Under the pieces are notes generated by a model, which saw only the letters and a program-made list of their open reading frames with translations, was not told the origin of the DNA and made no database searches. A DNA stretch of 64,000 nt from Chlamydiota bacterium. GTDB lineage: Bacteria; Chlamydiota; Chlamydiia; Chlamydiales; Parachlamydiaceae. Below are positions 9,105 through 16,925 of the stretch, piece by piece; the first letter of the stretch is position 1; each line of letters opens with the position of its first letter. The DNA is taken from positions 28,185 through 92,184 of the forward strand of contig JABDCW010000002.1 in the NCBI GenBank assembly GCA_013287905.1, read 5' to 3'. The translations under genes were made by a program, and so were the position numbers.

Positions 9105-10910
9105 ATGCAAAGGACACTATCTTCTGAACTTTTACAGCACGTTGGCAAACGCGTGTATATACGCGGCTGGCTCCATACATTCCGCTCGCTTGGAAAACTC
9201 AATTTTGTCATTTTACGGGATTTTAAAGGGTTTGTTCAAATTGTGGTCGAGGATAAGGATGAGAAACAAAAAATTGCCCATTTACAACCCGGAAGCGTCC
9301 TTAAGATCGAAGGAAAAGCGATTGCATCGGCGCAGGCCGGTCTTGGAATAGAAATTATCGAGCCAAAGATTACGGTTGAAGTCCCCATCCTGGCAGCGCC
9401 CCCAATTGAATATAACAAACCCGAAATCCCTTCTGACTTAGAATTTATCTTAGACCACCGTCCGATTGCCCTAAGAAACAGCAAACTTCAGGCAGTGTTC
9501 AAGATTCAGGCAGAGATTGCCCATGCTTACCGGATGTATATGCATGACTATGTCCGGGCCGTAGAGTATTTTGCTCCCAACATCATTGGAGCCTCTTCAG
9601 AAGGCGGAGCGGAATTTTTTAATGTCGATTACTTCGGCTATACCGCCACGTTAGCCCAAAGCAGCCAGCTTTATAAACAAATGATGGTTGGGGTCAATGA
9701 ACGGGTCTTTGCATTAATGCCCTTTTTTAGGGCAGAGCCTTCCCACACTCCGCGCCATCTTGCCGAAGGCAAACAGCTTGAATTTGAAATGGGTTTTTTT
9801 GAACATTGGCATGAAATTTTAGATGTTCAGGAAGGGTGCATTAAATCGATTGTCAAGCATCTGCATGCATCTTGCGCCTCTGAAATCGCTCTCCTCGACC
9901 ATCAAATGATCTTGGCTCCGGAGAATGTTCCATTTCCCAGGGTAACCTTTGCCGAAGCTCAGGAACTTTATTATCAGCGGACCGGCATTGACGAGAGAAA
10001 TGAGCCGGACTTAAGTCCGGCGGCTGAAAGGGAGCTTTGCGCCTATGCAAGAGAACAATTTGGTACCGACTTACTATTTGTGATCGACTGGATGACGAGC
10101 AAACGGCCTTTCTATGCCTATCCGAAAGAAGAAAGGCCGGAGCTGACTAATACCTTCGACTTGCTTTGTGCGGGTACAGAAGTCACCTCAGGCGGGCAAA
10201 GGCGCCATACTTTTGAATCTATGGTCGAAGGAATCCGTTCTAAGGGAATGGACCCTTCCAATTTTGAAGACTACTTAAGCATATTTAAATATGGAATGCC
10301 TCCGCATGGAGGGTTCGGCATGGGCCTGGAAAGATTGACGATGACGATTTTAAAATTAAAGAATATTCGCGAAGTTTCCCTTTTCCCGTCCGACACAAAA
10401 CGGATTGCCGGCAATCGCATGAAGGCAAAAATCTTCTTTGGAAGCGAAAATATCCGCAATGAGATTATCAGACTGCTCCGTCTTCGCGATTTGGAATTCA
10501 AACATATGGCGCATGAGGCAACCCCCACCTCTGAAGATTCTGCAAGGGTGCGCGGTACTTTGCTCGAAGAGGGAATCAAGTCTCTGATTTTAAAAGGGAA
10601 AAACAGCAAAAAAAATTATCAGTTCAACATCCCATCCCACCTGAAGCTCGATATGAAGCTTGTCGCAGAGGCTGCAGGAGAAAAATGTGAATTTGAGGAC
10701 TCTGCAGTGATCTTAGAGCGGTTTGGGTTAATTGTTGGTGGCGTGCCCCCTTTTGGCGACCTCCTGAATCTGGAAACCTTTTATGATGAAAAGATCAAAT
10801 CGCTCCAGACAGTGGCTTTCAACTGCGGTCTACCAACCGAATCGATTGTCATGAGAGGGGAAGACCTCATTAAACTGGTGCAGCCCAAATTTGCCGTTTT
10901 TTCAAAATGA
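9105..10910 (+). CDS. Archaeal-type aspartyl-tRNA synthetase (aspartate--tRNA(Asn) ligase type) with C-terminal YbaK-like editing domain
   Basis: Class II synthetase. Residues 1-100 are the OB-fold anticodon domain (RVYIRGWLHTFRSLGK). Residues ~130-455 are the catalytic core, with GGAEFFNVDYFGYTATLAQS, motif 2 FRAEPSHTPRHL (~208) and motif 3 GFGMGLERLTM (~403). The GMPPHGGFG stretch and the short length of the core match the archaeal AspS2 branch that usually charges both tRNA-Asp and tRNA-Asn. About 140 further residues (~460-595) resemble YbaK/ProX trans-editing deacylases: HEATPTSEDSARVRG, GIKSLILKGK (candidate catalytic Lys), HLKLDMKLV and GGVPPFG. The family is normally ~430-460 residues, so at 601 this is a synthetase-deacylase fusion. 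It may alternatively be called AsnRS by similarity tools. Relation to GatCAB cannot be judged here. Confidence 0.85.
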   Translation: MQRTLSSELLQHVGKRVYIRGWLHTFRSLGKLNFVILRDFKGFVQIVVEDKDEKQKIAHLQPGSVLKIEGKAIASAQAGLGIEIIEPKITVEVPILAAPPIEYNKPEIPSDLEFILDHRPIALRNSKLQAVFKIQAEIAHAYRMYMHDYVRAVEYFAPNIIGASSEGGAEFFNVDYFGYTATLAQSSQLYKQMMVGVNERVFALMPFFRAEPSHTPRHLAEGKQLEFEMGFFEHWHEILDVQEGCIKSIVKHLHASCASEIALLDHQMILAPENVPFPRVTFAEAQELYYQRTGIDERNEPDLSPAAERELCAYAREQFGTDLLFVIDWMTSKRPFYAYPKEERPELTNTFDLLCAGTEVTSGGQRRHTFESMVEGIRSKGMDPSNFEDYLSIFKYGMPPHGGFGMGLERLTMTILKLKNIREVSLFPSDTKRIAGNRMKAKIFFGSENIRNEIIRLLRLRDLEFKHMAHEATPTSEDSARVRGTLLEEGIKSLILKGKNSKKNYQFNIPSHLKLDMKLVAEAAGEKCEFEDSAVILERFGLIVGGVPPFGDLLNLETFYDEKIKSLQTVAFNCGLPTESIVMRGEDLIKLVQPKFAVFSK

Positions 10911-10918
10911 GGTCGCCC

Positions 10919-11096
10919 ATTCTATTACCTGTAAGTAGAAAAAAATGACCCAATGCATATTTGAGAATGAATTCAACACAAAGGCACGAAGGCGCAAAGG
11001 AACAGAGAAAATGCAATATCATAGCCTGTTTTCCTTTGTGTCTCAGAGCCTTTGTGTCTTTGTGTTGAATTAGAATTAGGATTTATGGGTAATAGC
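10919..11096. repeat. AACACAAAGGCAC-type palindromic element, copy 2, with apparent target-site duplication
   Basis: The outer boxes are CTATTACC (left) and GGTAATAG (right). The inner arms are ATTCAACACAAAGGCACGAAGG and its near reverse complement. It is flanked by ATGAGGTCGCCC (10907-10918) and ATGAGGTAGCCC (11097-11108), an 11-of-12 direct repeat consistent with target duplication. The paralogous locus at 16081-16095 reads straight through without the element. Confidence 0.75.
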
Positions 11097-11160
11097 ATGA
11101 GGTAGCCCAAGGCGCGAAAGCCCTGCCTTTCCCGTCTCAATTCTATGAGCATTTGCAAAA
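11097..11160. repeat. Short dispersed repeat with GGCGCGAAAGCCCTGCC core
   Basis: About 60 bp with the core GGCGCGAAAGCCCTGCC followed by CGTCTCAATTCTATGAGC. A similar sequence is at 16087-16130, and a rearranged version with ATTTTTATGAGCAGTTGC is at 51896-51950. Function unknown. Confidence 0.6.
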
Positions 11161-11193
11161 TAATGATAATTTCATTTCAAACCGGAGTGGCGC

Positions 11194-12309
11194 ATGAAAC
11201 AATTCCTTCTCATTTTAGTGTATCTGCAAATTGGCTTTATCGGATTTATCTATGGATCGGTCCCGGAAAGCATAGGCCGTTATCAAGAACCGAAACTCCC
11301 CTATCCATACGATCATGAGGAGGTTATTTTTCATAATTCTTCAGATAATGTCACTCTAGCGGGTACGCTGACTCTGCCCCGTTCAAAAGGGCCTGTTCCT
11401 GCAGTGATATTGATACAAGGCTCGTCCCCCTTAAATCGCAATGCAGCGCTGTTTGGCCATAAACTTTTTCTTGTTTGGGCTGACCATTTGACAAGACTTG
11501 GTATCGCTGTATTGAGGTTCGATAAGCGAAGTGCGGGACAATCGACAGGCGATTATCACTCATCCTCTATAGAAAATTTTGCAGGTGACGTTTTGGCCGG
11601 AATTGAATATTTAAAGACCCGCAAAGAAATCAACCATAAACAGATCGGTTTAATTGGGCATAGCGAAGGGGGCTCGACTGCTTCATTAGCTGCCGTACAA
11701 TCAAAAGATGTCGTCTTCGTTGTGCTTATGGCTTCGGCAGGTGTGAACTGGGAAGAATTAGTCCCCAGGCAAGAAGAGTCATTAATGCGTCTCGATGGTG
11801 TTCCGGAAGAGTTTATTGGCAGGAGTCTGGAATTTCGAAAACAATTGTTTGAGATAATGAAAAACAACGACCGGAAAATTGCAGAGCCTAAAATACGCGA
11901 AGTTTTCACAAAATATTTTGATCGGTGTTTGCCGGAAGAAAAATCATTCGCTGAAAATTATTATGGTCCATTAGAAGCCAAGGTTCAGTGTCATAATTCC
12001 GTTTGGTTTCGATATAATTTAGTATATGACCCCGCTGAGACATTAAAGAGGATAGAAGTGCCTATACTCGCATTAAACGGAGAGCTCGATTTTGTTGTAT
12101 CTCCGGAGCAAAATTTGACCAGGATCGCAAAGACACTGGAAACAGCTAAACATGAGAATTATAAGATTGTTGAGGTGCCTTCTGTCAACCATATGTTTCA
12201 AACCTGCAAGACCGGTTCTGTACGGGAGTATGCTGAAATTGAAGAGACTACGGCTCCAGTTGTATTACATATCATGTCTGATTGGATTTTACAGAGGTGT
12301 TCGCGTTAG
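11194..12309 (+). CDS. Exported alpha/beta hydrolase (serine esterase/aminopeptidase-like)
   Basis: A 371-residue protein with an N-terminal signal peptide (KQFLLILVYLQIGFIGFIYG). The hydrolase fold is supported by VILIQGSSPLNRN near residue 70 (oxyanion loop), the nucleophile elbow GHSEGGS near 154, an aspartate in ALNGELDFV near 292 and a histidine in SVNHMF near 333. Together these give a full Ser-Asp-His triad. It probably acts on esters or small peptides in the periplasm. It is monocistronic and convergent with the CocE-type hydrolase downstream. The substrate cannot be told from sequence. Confidence 0.85.
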   Translation: MKQFLLILVYLQIGFIGFIYGSVPESIGRYQEPKLPYPYDHEEVIFHNSSDNVTLAGTLTLPRSKGPVPAVILIQGSSPLNRNAALFGHKLFLVWADHLTRLGIAVLRFDKRSAGQSTGDYHSSSIENFAGDVLAGIEYLKTRKEINHKQIGLIGHSEGGSTASLAAVQSKDVVFVVLMASAGVNWEELVPRQEESLMRLDGVPEEFIGRSLEFRKQLFEIMKNNDRKIAEPKIREVFTKYFDRCLPEEKSFAENYYGPLEAKVQCHNSVWFRYNLVYDPAETLKRIEVPILALNGELDFVVSPEQNLTRIAKTLETAKHENYKIVEVPSVNHMFQTCKTGSVREYAEIEETTAPVVLHIMSDWILQRCSR

Positions 12310-12341
12310 TTTTGGTTAAGGGTTGAAATGTCGCATATTTA

Positions 12342-14123
12342 TTATGATGAATTCAAAATTGGGAGTAGGAGATGAGACTCATAAGGTTTGCCGGAGTAAA
12401 TTGTCTGTTCCACTTCTTTTATTTCGATTGAATTCTCACAGCTCAAGCCTGTATTAAGATTTCGGTTGTGTACAGGAAAATCGGAAGATGTGATTTGCAA
12501 CTGAATTCGATGATTTTTTAAAAAGGCGTGAGCCACAGGCCTAAATGGGATTTCCACGCAATAGACCATTCCAGGAACCAGTAATTGGGGGTTTTCCAAG
12601 GAATCTCGAAATCGCATACGTATAAAACCTGATGTTAAATTGAAAGATTTTCCATTAGGATGCATGTCACAAATTTTTGCATAAAAATCTGTATCCAAAG
12701 CTTGAGAGGAGACATATAAAATTAATTTTGCAACTCCTGTAACACATAATTCTTCTTGCAGTGAAGGGGTCGTATAGATCAATACATCGCCTCGAGCTAT
12801 GATTTCGTTCTGTTCAATTGGCGCTATCCATCCTTCTCCATGTAAAATATAGCTGCCTCTAAACAAAACAGGATCTCTAGGATTGTAAATAAAATTGTTT
12901 TTCTGTGTATTTTCAGGCGCAATAGGAGTCAAACGACCTTCAATTGGATTTAAAGAGTTGTTTTGATTGGAAAGAAAGTATTTTTCCTCAATTGTATTAG
13001 AAGGTGGCCAATGATCTGTTTTCTTCCACTCATTCCTTCCCATGATAAAATATCGGATCTTATTAAGATGCGATGCAGCCTTCTTTTTATCTTTAAGCCA
13101 TATATCGCACCATTCCAGTGTAGAAATGAGGATAGACTTAAAGCTGGCATTATTTCCAAATTCAATTCCTTGAAATTTCTGAACTGGATTATGTGCCCAT
13201 GGGCCTATCAATAAATGACTATGGTGGTTCATTGATGTATCAGGAGCTTGTTTCATGCGTTGATAGTCATCAATTGTGCCATTAATAAAAGGATCATACC
13301 AGCCCCCAATAATAAATGCTGGGATATCGAGATTTCCTGCACCTTGATGAGCACTTATTTCCTCCCAAAATGGATCGGGTTGTATATGTGCTAAATATTC
13401 TTTGTAAAATAAAATTTTTCGATTCGTTGCATAATGGTCGAGTATATTAACCGGGAGCTGCCATAGAATAGGTTCTAAGCTCCGATCCGTTACTTTTGGA
13501 TTTTCTGCTTTTGCACAGTACTTCCCAAGCCATAAAAGTGGCCCTTTTAAGAAAGGAATACCTTTTGTAATCCATATTGAATAAGTATTTTGCGTTGTGA
13601 ACATGCTAATGATCGTCCGTAAATAGACACTTTTATATCTCGTTGCTAACCAGGCACATGAACCTGAATATGAAAGCCCGAAAAGTGCTACTTTTCCATT
13701 AGACCAAGAGGCTTTTCCAGCCCACATTACCGTTGTATGTCCATCAAGAGCTTCATAAGCATATGGATAAAACTCCCCTTCTGATTTATATTTTCCTCGT
13801 ACATCTTGGATAACGATTACATACCCTTGGCTTGCTAATAAAAGCGCTAAATGCTTATAAGGTTGCAATAAACCCATTTTGTTATAAGGCGTTCTGATAA
13901 CGATGACAGGGAATTTATCTAAAGATTTTGGCCGATAGATATCAGTTGCCAACCGAGTGCCATCGGGCATTGAGATCATCACATTTTTATCAATGACAAC
14001 CCGATTTTTGGGCCAAAGAAAGTCTGTATACCAAGAATAAAAATGAATGCGATAATGCCTATAGATTATTATGACAAAAATAACGAGCGTTAAAATTATT
14101 AAAATACAAATAATTTCAAACAT
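12342..14123 (-). CDS. CocE/NonD family hydrolase (X-Pro dipeptidyl-peptidase S15 fold)
   Basis: A 593-residue protein with an N-terminal membrane anchor (about residues 3-22). The catalytic domain starts at MISMPDGTRLATDIYRP (~48) and carries the nucleophile motif GLSYSGS (~149), DVRGKYKSEGEFYP (~104) and a second half with GGWYDPFINGT (catalytic Asp region, ~273) and LIGPWAHNP (catalytic His, ~307). The C-terminal jelly-roll domain typical of CocE/XPDAP covers ~400-590. It likely hydrolyses acyl esters or Xaa-Pro peptides at the membrane surface. Its base composition is more AT-rich than that of neighbouring housekeeping genes, which could reflect acquisition. Confidence 0.88.
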   Translation of the reverse strand: MFEIICILIILTLVIFVIIIYRHYRIHFYSWYTDFLWPKNRVVIDKNVMISMPDGTRLATDIYRPKSLDKFPVIVIRTPYNKMGLLQPYKHLALLLASQGYVIVIQDVRGKYKSEGEFYPYAYEALDGHTTVMWAGKASWSNGKVALFGLSYSGSCAWLATRYKSVYLRTIISMFTTQNTYSIWITKGIPFLKGPLLWLGKYCAKAENPKVTDRSLEPILWQLPVNILDHYATNRKILFYKEYLAHIQPDPFWEEISAHQGAGNLDIPAFIIGGWYDPFINGTIDDYQRMKQAPDTSMNHHSHLLIGPWAHNPVQKFQGIEFGNNASFKSILISTLEWCDIWLKDKKKAASHLNKIRYFIMGRNEWKKTDHWPPSNTIEEKYFLSNQNNSLNPIEGRLTPIAPENTQKNNFIYNPRDPVLFRGSYILHGEGWIAPIEQNEIIARGDVLIYTTPSLQEELCVTGVAKLILYVSSQALDTDFYAKICDMHPNGKSFNLTSGFIRMRFRDSLENPQLLVPGMVYCVEIPFRPVAHAFLKNHRIQLQITSSDFPVHNRNLNTGLSCENSIEIKEVEQTIYSGKPYESHLLLPILNSS

Positions 14124-14255
14124 TAAAATGGTTCTGTAGGAGATCTTGGTTTTTTTGTGGTAAACGATATCTATCTTGTTTGTAACATAAAAATTTTTTT
14201 TGTCCTAAGCAATTTTCATCAAGGGAAGTATAGAGACAAAAGCCTTCCTGTTATC

Positions 14256-14388
14256 GGGTCTAAACAAAAGTGTTAACGCTTAATGTAACCAGGCCATCTT
14301 ATGGTTGGAAGCAACTCTATTCAAACGTCATCAACCCAGACCGAGGACGGTCTGGTTATACCCATCACTAACACTTTTGTTTACACCC
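14256..14388. mobile_element. MITE-like element with 23-bp imperfect terminal inverted repeats
   Basis: The left end GGGTCTAAACAAAAGTGTTA (from 14256) matches the reverse complement of the right end TAACACTTTTGTTTACACCC (ends 14388) at about 20 of 23 positions. The 133-bp element has no ORF but contains a small internal hairpin (AGACCGAGGACGGTCT, 14338-14353). It sits in a 384-bp gap in which I see no gene. The ends are compatible with a non-autonomous derivative of a DDE-transposase IS. Confidence 0.65.
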
Positions 14389-14507
14389 CCTGTTATACAC
14401 AACGTGTTTTAAAATTTGGAATTTTAGCAAAGCCGGTGCCCTAGAGGAAAAAACTCGAATCTGAAGCATTATAAAATTTTGAACAGGTCCTGAGATTGTT
14501 CTATGTT

Positions 14508-15767
14508 CTAGAGATGCGTTTCAACAGCATAATCTCGACTGGTAATAATACGTCCTTTAATACCTAGTTCCTGTTCGGCCTGTTTCAATGCTCTTAGCTC
14601 ACGCTCAGCCGTTTTTGGATCATTCATATCCCAAGTTACTTGAATCACTTCTCTATTTCCGTTTTTATCTACAGTTACAAAGTCAACTTCATAGCCATCT
14701 TTGGTAGTGTAATAATAAATGTCTTTGTGTTGCCGCCGCAAATCAAGATAAACCTGATTTTCAAGGAATTTATGATACAAATCGTTAATTTTAAGGGAAA
14801 AGGCGCTGATCAACCCATTGTCAATTGCATAGATCTTGTAGGGGGTTGTATGTTGTGCTCGAATAGACTCTGAATAAGTTGGGATTTTGAATATTAAAAA
14901 AGTATCCACTAAAAAATCGATATAATTATGTATTGTTTCTCTACCAACCTTAAATCCTTGGCTTTTAATATCATTATAGAATTTATTAACGGAAAATGGA
15001 GAAGCTACATTGATAAGCAGAGTTTTTATTAGATATTTTAAAACGGCAGTATTAGAAATTTTATGTCGTTCAATGATATCTTTTATGGCAACTGTGTCAA
15101 CATAACCCTGCAATGTACTCCGCCAATCATGAATCTCCATATGTTGAACAGCTGGAAAGCCTCCTTTTGCAAAGAAACCGATTAACTGTTTGTTAGCTAT
15201 ATCATAAGAGCGCTTGCCAAATGGAGCCTGAGCTGCCGGCAATTGGTGAGCTAATTGAAACTCTGAAAAACTATAAGGCAAAATCTCTACTGATAAGGAT
15301 CGCCCTCTAAGCGATGTATTAATTTCTGTACTTAGTAATTTCGCTGAAGATCCCGTTAATGTAAGGTTGACATTCTTGGCTTTATGAAAGCGTCGAACCA
15401 CCTGGTACCATCCTTCGACATTCTGAATTTCATCCAGAAAAAAATAACACTTTTTACTATGATTTTCTGGATAAATTGAGTAAAACTCATCAAGAAGTTG
15501 ACCCATCTCTTTCATATTCATTGGCAATAAACGGTCATCTTCGAAGTCTATAAAAAGAATTTGCTCTTTTTTTATCCCTTCATCGAGAAGTTGATTGATT
15601 TTTTGAAAAATTGCGTATGATTTGCCAGATCGTCGCATCCCTATGGCAACCGTAATCATTAGATCAGACTGAGGGAAACGAACTTTTCTTGGCACTGAAT
15701 CTCGTACCTGTTCAATCTCATAAAATGCTTCTTCAAGCAAAGTTGCTAAAAGTTCTCTTGTTCCCAT
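14508..15767 (-). CDS. AAA+ ATPase with C-terminal DUF4143 domain, paralogue 1
   Basis: A 419-residue predicted P-loop ATPase. Walker A is GMRRSGKSYAIF (~48), Walker B is CYFFLDEIQNVEGWYQVVRRF (~107), and a sensor region reads LTGSSAKLLSTE (~136). The C-terminal half is DUF4143, with a nuclease-like PD-(D/E)xK-type core (GYEVDFVTVDKNGNREVIQVTW, ~358-380). These proteins are common accessory genes of uncertain function. It sits in a repeat-rich island next to a toxin cassette. Three ~33-bp palindromic repeats lie just upstream of the start and may be its own operator. Two intact paralogues (20285-21418 and 40252-41457) and a remnant (19251-19330) are in this window. Confidence 0.85.
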   Translation of the reverse strand: MGTRELLATLLEEAFYEIEQVRDSVPRKVRFPQSDLMITVAIGMRRSGKSYAIFQKINQLLDEGIKKEQILFIDFEDDRLLPMNMKEMGQLLDEFYSIYPENHSKKCYFFLDEIQNVEGWYQVVRRFHKAKNVNLTLTGSSAKLLSTEINTSLRGRSLSVEILPYSFSEFQLAHQLPAAQAPFGKRSYDIANKQLIGFFAKGGFPAVQHMEIHDWRSTLQGYVDTVAIKDIIERHKISNTAVLKYLIKTLLINVASPFSVNKFYNDIKSQGFKVGRETIHNYIDFLVDTFLIFKIPTYSESIRAQHTTPYKIYAIDNGLISAFSLKINDLYHKFLENQVYLDLRRQHKDIYYYTTKDGYEVDFVTVDKNGNREVIQVTWDMNDPKTAERELRALKQAEQELGIKGRIITSRDYAVETHL

Positions 15768-15782
15768 ATATTAAATAGATAT

Positions 15783-15882
15783 CAGAAACTTGTCTTTTCT
15801 ACAAGACAAATATTCAGAAAACTTGCCTTCTTTACAAGTCAAGTATTCTACAAAACTTGTCTTGCACGGAAGACAAGGATTT
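15783..15882. promoter_or_regulatory. Three tandem ~33-bp palindromic repeats upstream of DUF4143 ATPase 1
   Basis: The units begin near 15783, 15816 and 15849. Each contains AACTTGTCTT or AACTTGCCTT followed 3-5 bases later by the complementary ACAAGACAA, ACAAGTCAA or GAAGACAAG. The spacing is 33 and then 34 bp, on one face of the helix. The 16-bp gap to the start codon suggests an operator or iteron array for self-regulation. Confidence 0.6.
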
Positions 15883-15930
15883 AGTTTCGGAAGCGATTTA
15901 TGTGAAAGTAGTATTAGGTTGTCCTGAAAT

Positions 15931-16086
15931 TTGGCGATCCCTTGAATCTGGAAACCTTTTATGATGAAAAGATCAGATCACTCCAGACAGTGGCATTCAA
16001 CTGCGGTTTACCGACCGAATCGATTGTCATGCTGGGGCGCCGGACCTCATTTAGTGAAGGCTAAATTTGCCGTTTTTTCAAAATGA
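15931..16086 (+). pseudogene. Duplicated 3' fragment of the AspRS-YbaK gene
   Basis: About 155 bp closely match the last ~155 bp of the gene ending at 10910 (CTTGAATCTGGAAACCTTTT onward, ending GCCGTTTTTTCAAAATGA). Substitutions and small deletions break the frame near GGGGCGCCGGACC. No start or upstream part is present, so it is non-coding. It is followed by the same GGCGCGAAAGCCC repeat that follows the parent gene, so the duplication covered both. Confidence 0.85.
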
Positions 16087-16130
16087 AGTAGCCAGGGCGC
16101 GAAAGCCCTGCCTTCTCCGTCTCAATAGAT
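16087..16130. repeat. GGCGCGAAAGCCCTGCC dispersed repeat, copy 2
   Basis: It reads GTAGCCAGGGCGCGAAAGCCCTGCC and then CGTCTCAATAG. It joins the duplicated AspRS tail directly, without the palindromic element that separates the two at 10919-11096. Confidence 0.65.
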
Positions 16131-16131
16131 T

Positions 16132-16449
16132 TTAGTCAATATATCGACTTGAATCTTCATGACGATAATATACCCAGTCACCTCTTAATGGCATTTTTTT
16201 GGGGTAATCCAGACGGATAAATGGTGTTTCAAATTCTATTTTATCTATATGACAAAAATCGGAAGTAATGTCATCAAGAACACATTCACAATGTTCTTTA
16301 ATCTCTGGAGTAATTTCGCCATCACAATAAAAGCATACATAGATGAGATTTTCTGTGGATTCTACACAGACAGCTCTCAGTTCAGGGAATACGTTACCCA
16401 GTAGTCCTCGCTGTGCTGAAAGTCTTAAATTTACTGAATTGATAATCAT
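16132..16449 (-). CDS. Candidate immunity protein 2 (paralogue of the 16585-16917 product)
   Basis: A 105-residue acidic cytoplasmic protein. The start at 16449 is fixed by AGGAGAAGATT just before the ATG. It is nearly identical in layout to its neighbour: LSAQRGLLGNVFPELRAVCV, then IYVCFYCDGEI, CECVLDDI, IRLDYPKKM and YYRHEDSSRY. Such proteins (a charge-rich alpha/beta fold ending in a WVYYRxE-like motif) are frequent partners of secreted nuclease toxins. It is preceded by an orphan copy of the toxin's last codons, so it looks like a spare cassette left by duplication. The immunity role is inferred from position and paralogy. Confidence 0.75.
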   Translation of the reverse strand: MIINSVNLRLSAQRGLLGNVFPELRAVCVESTENLIYVCFYCDGEITPEIKEHCECVLDDITSDFCHIDKIEFETPFIRLDYPKKMPLRGDWVYYRHEDSSRYID

Positions 16450-16459
16450 TAATCTTCTC

Positions 16460-16513
16460 CTATTTCGGCAATATCCGGACAATATGTGCGCCTCTGTTTG
16501 AATAGCGAATTTC
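16460..16513 (-). pseudogene. Orphan toxin tail (duplicate of the end of the 16926-18677 toxin)
   Basis: The minus-strand frame encodes EIRYSNRGAHIVRILPK and then TAG, matching the end of the intact toxin (EIRYSNSSAHIFPAFPE, stop). The stop codon is followed by GGAGAAG and the next immunity ATG, exactly as in the intact pair. Upstream homology fades quickly, so only the last ~18 codons survive. Confidence 0.8.
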
Positions 16514-16584
16514 ATCCCTCGTCATCGATGTTTTTTGTCTAAAACAGTGATAGTTACATCCTTTGGCAAGTCGGAAAGAAGTTT

Positions 16585-16917
16585 TTAATCAACATATCTA
16601 CTTGAATCTTCATGCCGGTAATAAACCCAACGACCTTTTAATGACATTTTTTTAGGATAATCCAATCGAATAATTGGCGTCTCAAATTCTATTTCTGGTT
16701 CTCCTTCCTTTGTTCGATTATAAAAATCTGCAATAATGTCATCAAGAACGCATTCACAAAGGTCTTTATTTTCTGCAGAGATTTCACCATCACAGTAAAA
16801 GCATACATAAATGAGATTTTCTGTGGATTCTACACAGACTGCTCGTAGTTCAGGAAATACGTTACCTAATAGACCTCGCTGAGCTGAAAGTTTTAAATTT
16901 ACCACATCTATAATCAT
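16585..16917 (-). CDS. Candidate immunity protein 1 for the upstream polymorphic toxin
   Basis: A 110-residue cytoplasmic protein without a signal peptide. The ribosome site AGGAGAAAG overlaps the toxin stop codon (TAGGAG), and the ATG is 8 bases beyond the stop, so the pair is translationally coupled. It shares about three quarters of its residues with the 16132-16449 product, the main difference being an insert (YNRTKEGEPE) near residue 73. By position it should bind and block the C-terminal toxin domain. A frame extending to 16986 lies inside the toxin gene and is not the start. Confidence 0.8.
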   Translation of the reverse strand: MIIDVVNLKLSAQRGLLGNVFPELRAVCVESTENLIYVCFYCDGEISAENKDLCECVLDDIIADFYNRTKEGEPEIEFETPIIRLDYPKKMSLKGRWVYYRHEDSSRYVD

Positions 16918-16925
16918 ACTTTCTC

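Noticed and set aside
15783..15882. CRISPR array
   Set aside because: Only three units, no unique spacers between conserved repeats, and the units are contiguous palindromes beside a start codon; no cas genes in the window.
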